Assembly (NCBI GenBank): GCA_020024055.1
Contig: JAHHUI010000048.1
Location: 1-10,372, forward strand
Source: Spirochaetaceae bacterium
GTDB taxonomy: Bacteria; Spirochaetota; Spirochaetia; WRBN01
Length of the DNA: 10,372 bases
Direction of reading: 5' to 3'
The notes beneath the pieces are model-generated. The model was not told the DNA's origin and did no database searches. It saw nothing but the letters and a program-made list of their open reading frames with translations. Of the stretch, positions 6,864 to 10,372 are shown in pieces. A program made the position numbers and the translations under genes. The stretch's first letter is position 1. Each line of letters begins with the position of its first letter.

Positions 6864-8850
6864 AAAGCCCCATACGCCCGAAGCAGAAATTACCCTGGCT
6901 GATGTGATTGCCAGCCCCTTCAAGGGCCTCAAAGGCAAAGACTTTTGGGTGTGCATGGGTTTGGTGGCTTTTTTGGCGCTCATCAGCGGCCGCATGATTA
7001 TCCTGGGCACAAGAGACCATATCTCGCATGTGGTGCCTCGCCTGCCCATTGTCGAACGCGGCTCGATTTACGATCGCAAGGGCCTGCTGCTTGCCCAGCA
7101 GGTGGAAACCTTCACCCTGGACATATGGCTGCCAGACCTGCAGGATTTGGCCCCCGACGAAACAGAGAAACAGGCACAAGAGCGCATTGCCAAAACAGCG
7201 CGCGCCCTGGCCCCGGTGTTGTTGTGGTCTGCCGACGATTTATATAAAAAACTCAGCAATACAGAGGGCTCTAAAAATGTGAATCTGTTGCGCAAAGCCA
7301 GCAAAGAAATGCGCGACAAAGTGGTGGCCCTGGCTAAAGTGAATGACATCCGCGGGCTGCGCATCACGGCCGACCAAAGCCGTGTGTATCCCCAGGGGCC
7401 CTTGGCGGCAAATCTGATCGGCTATGTGAATTTAGACAATCAGGGCGGCGATGGTCTGGAATACTCGTATGAGCGCATCCTGGCGCCTGCCGGGCTGGAT
7501 CAAATCTATCGCGATCGCGTGACAGGCTCATCCATTGAATTGACCATTGACATTCCTTTACAGTCTATTCTTGAGCGCAAAATGCTTCAGGCCTTGCGCG
7601 AAAACAAAGCCGATGCGGGCATTGCCATTGTGGCCGATGCAAAAACAGCCGATGTGCTGGCCTATGTCAGCGTGCCCACTTATGATCCCAATTATTATAA
7701 TCTGGCCAGCCAGGAAGAGAGACTGAACCGCCCCGCCGTGCAGACATATGAACCGGGCAGTGTCTTCAAGATTTTTACCATTGCCTCTGTGATGGACACA
7801 GGGCGTGTGAAGGCCAATGACACATTTTACTGCCCCGGGTTCTATCGCATCGACCCCGGACATGGAGAACCTATCATCATCAAATGCACAGGCGTGCACG
7901 GCGAGCAGAATGTGGCCCAGGTGCTGGCCAACAGCTGCAACACAGGTACTGCGGCCATCAGCGCGCGCATCGGGGCGAATGAATTTTATCGGCGCCTGCG
8001 CAAATTCGGATTTGGCAGCAAGGCCAATATTCACCTGCCCGGCGAGACTACGGGCCTGTTGTCCGAGCCAATTAATTGGTCGATCCGCAGTAAGCCTACC
8101 ATTGCCATGGGCCAGGAAGTGGGCACCCAGGCGATGCAAATCGTCCAGGCTGCCACAGCTATCACCAATGGCGGCGTGATGCTCAAGCCGCGCATTGTGC
8201 GCAAAGTGGTGGACGGTAATGGCAAAGTGGTGCAGGAATATCCGCGCCAGATGGTTGCCGAGGTGCTTTCGCCGGGGGTGGCCAATTCTGTTTTAGGCAT
8301 GCTGGAATTGGGTGTTGACGCAGGCATTGCCCGCAAGATGCGGGTGCCCGGCTTTCGCATTGGGGCCAAAACAGGCACCAGCCAAACATATGACGAGAGA
8401 ACAAAAACATACAGCACAACAAATTACACAGCCAGTACATTGGCTGTCTTCCCTATGCAAGACCCGCTGTACATTGTGTATATTGTTATCTTCAACCCCC
8501 GGGGCAAAAGCTATTACGGCGCTAATATTGTGGCCCCGCTGATTGGCGAGCTGGCCAGAGAAATGATTCCCCTGTATGGCTTGCCCTCTTCAGGGATCTT
8601 CGCCCTGCGCAGCCGCAGCCGCAGCCGTAACCCCGAGGCATCGCCTCTGAATGACAAAAAACAAGTGCAATATCTGCCGAATTTTGTGGGCATGAACAGA
8701 ACAGAGCTGGAAAATTTCTTCAAAATTAATCAATATCTCTCTCATTTTATCCTGGGAGAGGGAAAAATCGTGACAGAACAATTTCCCCCTGCGGGCACCT
8801 TGGTCACTCCCAATATCACGGTGCGCCTGGAAATGAGGGAAGAACTGTAA
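6847..8850 (+). CDS. ftsI: Class B penicillin-binding protein (FtsI/PBP2-type transpeptidase) with one PASTA domain
   Basis: This 667-residue protein cross-links peptidoglycan as a DD-transpeptidase and is the target of beta-lactams. It has a ~30-residue cytoplasmic tail, one membrane anchor (about 33-53), then the class B dimerisation domain beginning with the typical LPIVERGSIYDRKGLLLA (66-83). The transpeptidase domain carries all three active-site motifs: SVFK with Ser305 and Lys308, SCN at 363-365, and KTGT at 508-511. A short RSRSRSRN linker (588-595) leads to a single PASTA domain (about 606-665, LPNFVGMNRTELENFF). A single PASTA domain is seen in FtsI-like proteins of several phyla and in PBP2x/SpoVD types; such domains are often linked to muropeptide or partner binding. 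The TTG 15 bases upstream is less likely. The name ftsI is by type; a strict division role is not shown, since no mraY, mur or ftsW gene is adjacent. Confidence 0.92.
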   Translation: MRADIKKPHTPEAEITLADVIASPFKGLKGKDFWVCMGLVAFLALISGRMIILGTRDHISHVVPRLPIVERGSIYDRKGLLLAQQVETFTLDIWLPDLQDLAPDETEKQAQERIAKTARALAPVLLWSADDLYKKLSNTEGSKNVNLLRKASKEMRDKVVALAKVNDIRGLRITADQSRVYPQGPLAANLIGYVNLDNQGGDGLEYSYERILAPAGLDQIYRDRVTGSSIELTIDIPLQSILERKMLQALRENKADAGIAIVADAKTADVLAYVSVPTYDPNYYNLASQEERLNRPAVQTYEPGSVFKIFTIASVMDTGRVKANDTFYCPGFYRIDPGHGEPIIIKCTGVHGEQNVAQVLANSCNTGTAAISARIGANEFYRRLRKFGFGSKANIHLPGETTGLLSEPINWSIRSKPTIAMGQEVGTQAMQIVQAATAITNGGVMLKPRIVRKVVDGNGKVVQEYPRQMVAEVLSPGVANSVLGMLELGVDAGIARKMRVPGFRIGAKTGTSQTYDERTKTYSTTNYTASTLAVFPMQDPLYIVYIVIFNPRGKSYYGANIVAPLIGELAREMIPLYGLPSSGIFALRSRSRSRNPEASPLNDKKQVQYLPNFVGMNRTELENFFKINQYLSHFILGEGKIVTEQFPPAGTLVTPNITVRLEMREEL

Positions 8851-10372
8851 ATGCCGCATTTTGAAAAAAACCTGAATGCATTGGCCCTGCGCTATCCAGA
8901 TATTGCCTGGAAAAATACGCTGATGCCGCTTAAAGAACAAATGCCATCGGGCATGCGCCTTGAGCAAAGCCGCAGCGGCTCGCCCACCCTCATCACCGAA
9001 AACGGCGCTGTGCATTCACAATATAATCCCCACAGTGAAGCAGAAAAAGTGGTTCAGTCTCTTCAGGCCGATGTGGACGGCTATATCCTTATTGGCCTGG
9101 GCCTGGGCTATCTGGCGCGCCAGTTGCATCGGCAATATCCCCAAAAAATCCTGGTACTGATAGAGCCGGAAATTCTTGTCTTTGTGCTTATGCTGCGTTA
9201 TTTTGACATGAGCGATTTAATCGGCGACAGCAATGTGCATTTCTTCTTCTCTTCATATCGCGATGATTTGCTGCAATTGCTGCGCAGACTGAATATGTAC
9301 AGCCTTCAAACCATTCCCAACAGAGCTCTGGCGCTCAGACACCCTGAATATTATGAAGCGATGCAGAAAGAGGCACGATTATACATTCTGCGGCGCAGCG
9401 TGAATTTTAAAACGATTCAGGAACAGGGGCACTTATGGCTGCACAATCTCTGTTGCAATATGAATCATTTCGCGCAGACACCGGGGGTTTCTCACCTGGA
9501 AAACAGTATGCATGAATTGCCGGCTTTGTTGATTGCCGCCGGACCCAGCTTGGATACTCTGTGGCCGCATATCCATGAAATACACGAGCGCTGTGTGCTG
9601 GTTTGTGTGGACACGGCCTTGCGTATTCTCTTGCAGCATGGCATCCATCCTGATTTTGTCATTGCTGTGGACAGCCAATACTGGAACAGCCGCCACCTGG
9701 ACAACTGCATCTCGCCTTCATCCATTTTTGTGGCCGACCCCAGCCTGTATCCCACCATTCTGCGCAAGAAACAAAATTTTCATTTCTTTCTCACCAGCTC
9801 GCTTTTCCCCATGGGCGAATATATAGAAGAGCGCGTGGAAAAAAAAGGCGAGATACTCTCAGGCGGCTCTGTCTCCACCAGCGCTTTCGACCTGTGCCGC
9901 AAGATTGGCGCCTCGTCCATTTGGGCCATTGGGCTGGATTTGGCCTTTCCTTCGGGGCACACGCATGCCTATGGCGCGCGTTTTGAAGAATGGGCCCTGT
10001 GCGATGGCATGCGCCTGGCCCCCGCACAGAATTTCTTTCTCCAGCAAAGCCTCACGGCATTCCCCTCTTATTATCAAGGAAATCACTCTGGCATGGTGAT
10101 GACAGACAAGCGCATGGAAGTGTATCGTCTGTGGTTTGAAGATCAGGCCCAAAGCATTCCCTGCCGCAATCTTTCACAGGGAGTGAAAATAGAGTATATG
10201 CCTGCCGCTCTTTGGCAGGATATCCTGGCCCTGCCGCCCTGCCGTGATGAAATTGATCAAAAAATGTCGCTTTTGCACAATGTGCGCACAGATGATGCGG
10301 CCCTGGAAGATAAGCTCTCCGGCGTTGTGAAAGAAATGCAAAACGAGCTTATGCGTGTCAAGCGCATCTGCC
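8851..10372 (+). CDS. DUF115 / motility accessory factor (Maf)-like protein, 3' end outside window
   Basis: An uninterrupted frame runs from the ATG at 8851 to the window end: 507 residues and one extra base, no stop. The ATG follows the PBP stop with no gap, and GAGGGA (8835-8840) lies 10 bases before it. Two parts are visible. Residues ~1-200 include an IGLGLGYLARQL stretch (81-92) and a VLIEPE turn (102-107), which look like a Rossmann-type glycine loop and acidic strand end. The central part matches DUF115 (MptE-like): LLIAAGPSLDTL (226-237), VCVDTALRILLQHGIHPDFVIAVDSQ (251-276) and SGGSVSTSAFD with IWAIGLDLAF (337-365). In the Maf family this domain adds nonulosonic acids such as pseudaminic acid to flagellin; related archaeal MptE is a pterin pyrophosphokinase. 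Since spirochaetes have periplasmic flagella, a flagellin glycosylation role is possible but is inferred. The remaining C-terminal part appears helical. Confidence 0.85.
   Translation, partial: MPHFEKNLNALALRYPDIAWKNTLMPLKEQMPSGMRLEQSRSGSPTLITENGAVHSQYNPHSEAEKVVQSLQADVDGYILIGLGLGYLARQLHRQYPQKILVLIEPEILVFVLMLRYFDMSDLIGDSNVHFFFSSYRDDLLQLLRRLNMYSLQTIPNRALALRHPEYYEAMQKEARLYILRRSVNFKTIQEQGHLWLHNLCCNMNHFAQTPGVSHLENSMHELPALLIAAGPSLDTLWPHIHEIHERCVLVCVDTALRILLQHGIHPDFVIAVDSQYWNSRHLDNCISPSSIFVADPSLYPTILRKKQNFHFFLTSSLFPMGEYIEERVEKKGEILSGGSVSTSAFDLCRKIGASSIWAIGLDLAFPSGHTHAYGARFEEWALCDGMRLAPAQNFFLQQSLTAFPSYYQGNHSGMVMTDKRMEVYRLWFEDQAQSIPCRNLSQGVKIEYMPAALWQDILALPPCRDEIDQKMSLLHNVRTDDAALEDKLSGVVKEMQNELMRVKRIC

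Noticed and set aside
7558..8139. Minus-strand frame of 193 codons inside the PBP gene
   Set aside because: It is antisense to the transpeptidase domain with all three active-site motifs; such frames arise from codon bias in GC-rich genes. No ribosome binding site or known domain was seen.
8590..9015. Minus-strand frame of 141 codons over the PBP/DUF115 junction
   Set aside because: It spans two well-supported plus-strand genes and its product is His/Ala-rich without family likeness.
1..10372. Mobile element, CRISPR array, tRNA or defence system
   Set aside because: No transposase, integrase, terminal inverted repeats, regular repeat-spacer pattern or tRNA-like sequence was found; nearly all bases are covered by housekeeping or envelope genes.

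Overview
The window reads as an ordinary, gene-dense chromosomal segment of a Gram-negative bacterium, most likely a spirochaete. The evidence is protein-level: the GluRS sequence (RAQEW, GQDGQKLSKRHGA, the FDYKKLDWFNG region) looks like the Spirochaetaceae type by memory; chemotaxis genes, a LolA-like carrier, a RodZ-like protein and a DUF115/Maf-type protein occur together. This placement is an inference, not a database result. No mobile element, tRNA, rRNA, CRISPR array or large repeat was seen.

Layout. (A) Bases 1-2200, plus strand: the 3' end of a probable parB gene, then cheR and cheB, each joined to the gene before by a 4-base ATGA overlap. (B) Bases 2181-6270, minus strand: gltX, lolA-like, rodZ-like and comF-like genes in that transcription order, with gaps of 38, 3 and 5 bases, so probably one operon. 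The comF end overlaps the cheB end tail to tail by 20 bases. (C) Bases 6271-6383: a 113-base divergent intergenic region with a good sigma70-type promoter and ribosome binding site for gltX and a weaker promoter candidate for lepB. (D) Bases 6384-10372, plus strand: a short signal peptidase I, a class B penicillin-binding protein with one PASTA domain, and a DUF115/Maf-like gene cut by the window end; they overlap or abut, so probably one operon.

How the genes fit together. CheR and CheB are the opposing methyltransferase and methylesterase that set receptor adaptation. The minus-strand operon joins translation (GluRS) to envelope work: LolA carries lipoproteins across the periplasm, and RodZ ties the MreB cytoskeleton to the wall machinery. 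The right-hand plus operon is also about the envelope: protein export, septal or side-wall peptidoglycan cross-linking, and possibly flagellin or surface glycosylation.

No clear new system was found. The points most worth a second look are the coupling of a ParB-type gene to cheRB, the lack of a ribosome binding site on lepB, an unassigned periplasmic domain in the RodZ-like protein, and the DUF115 gene sitting directly behind a PBP gene.
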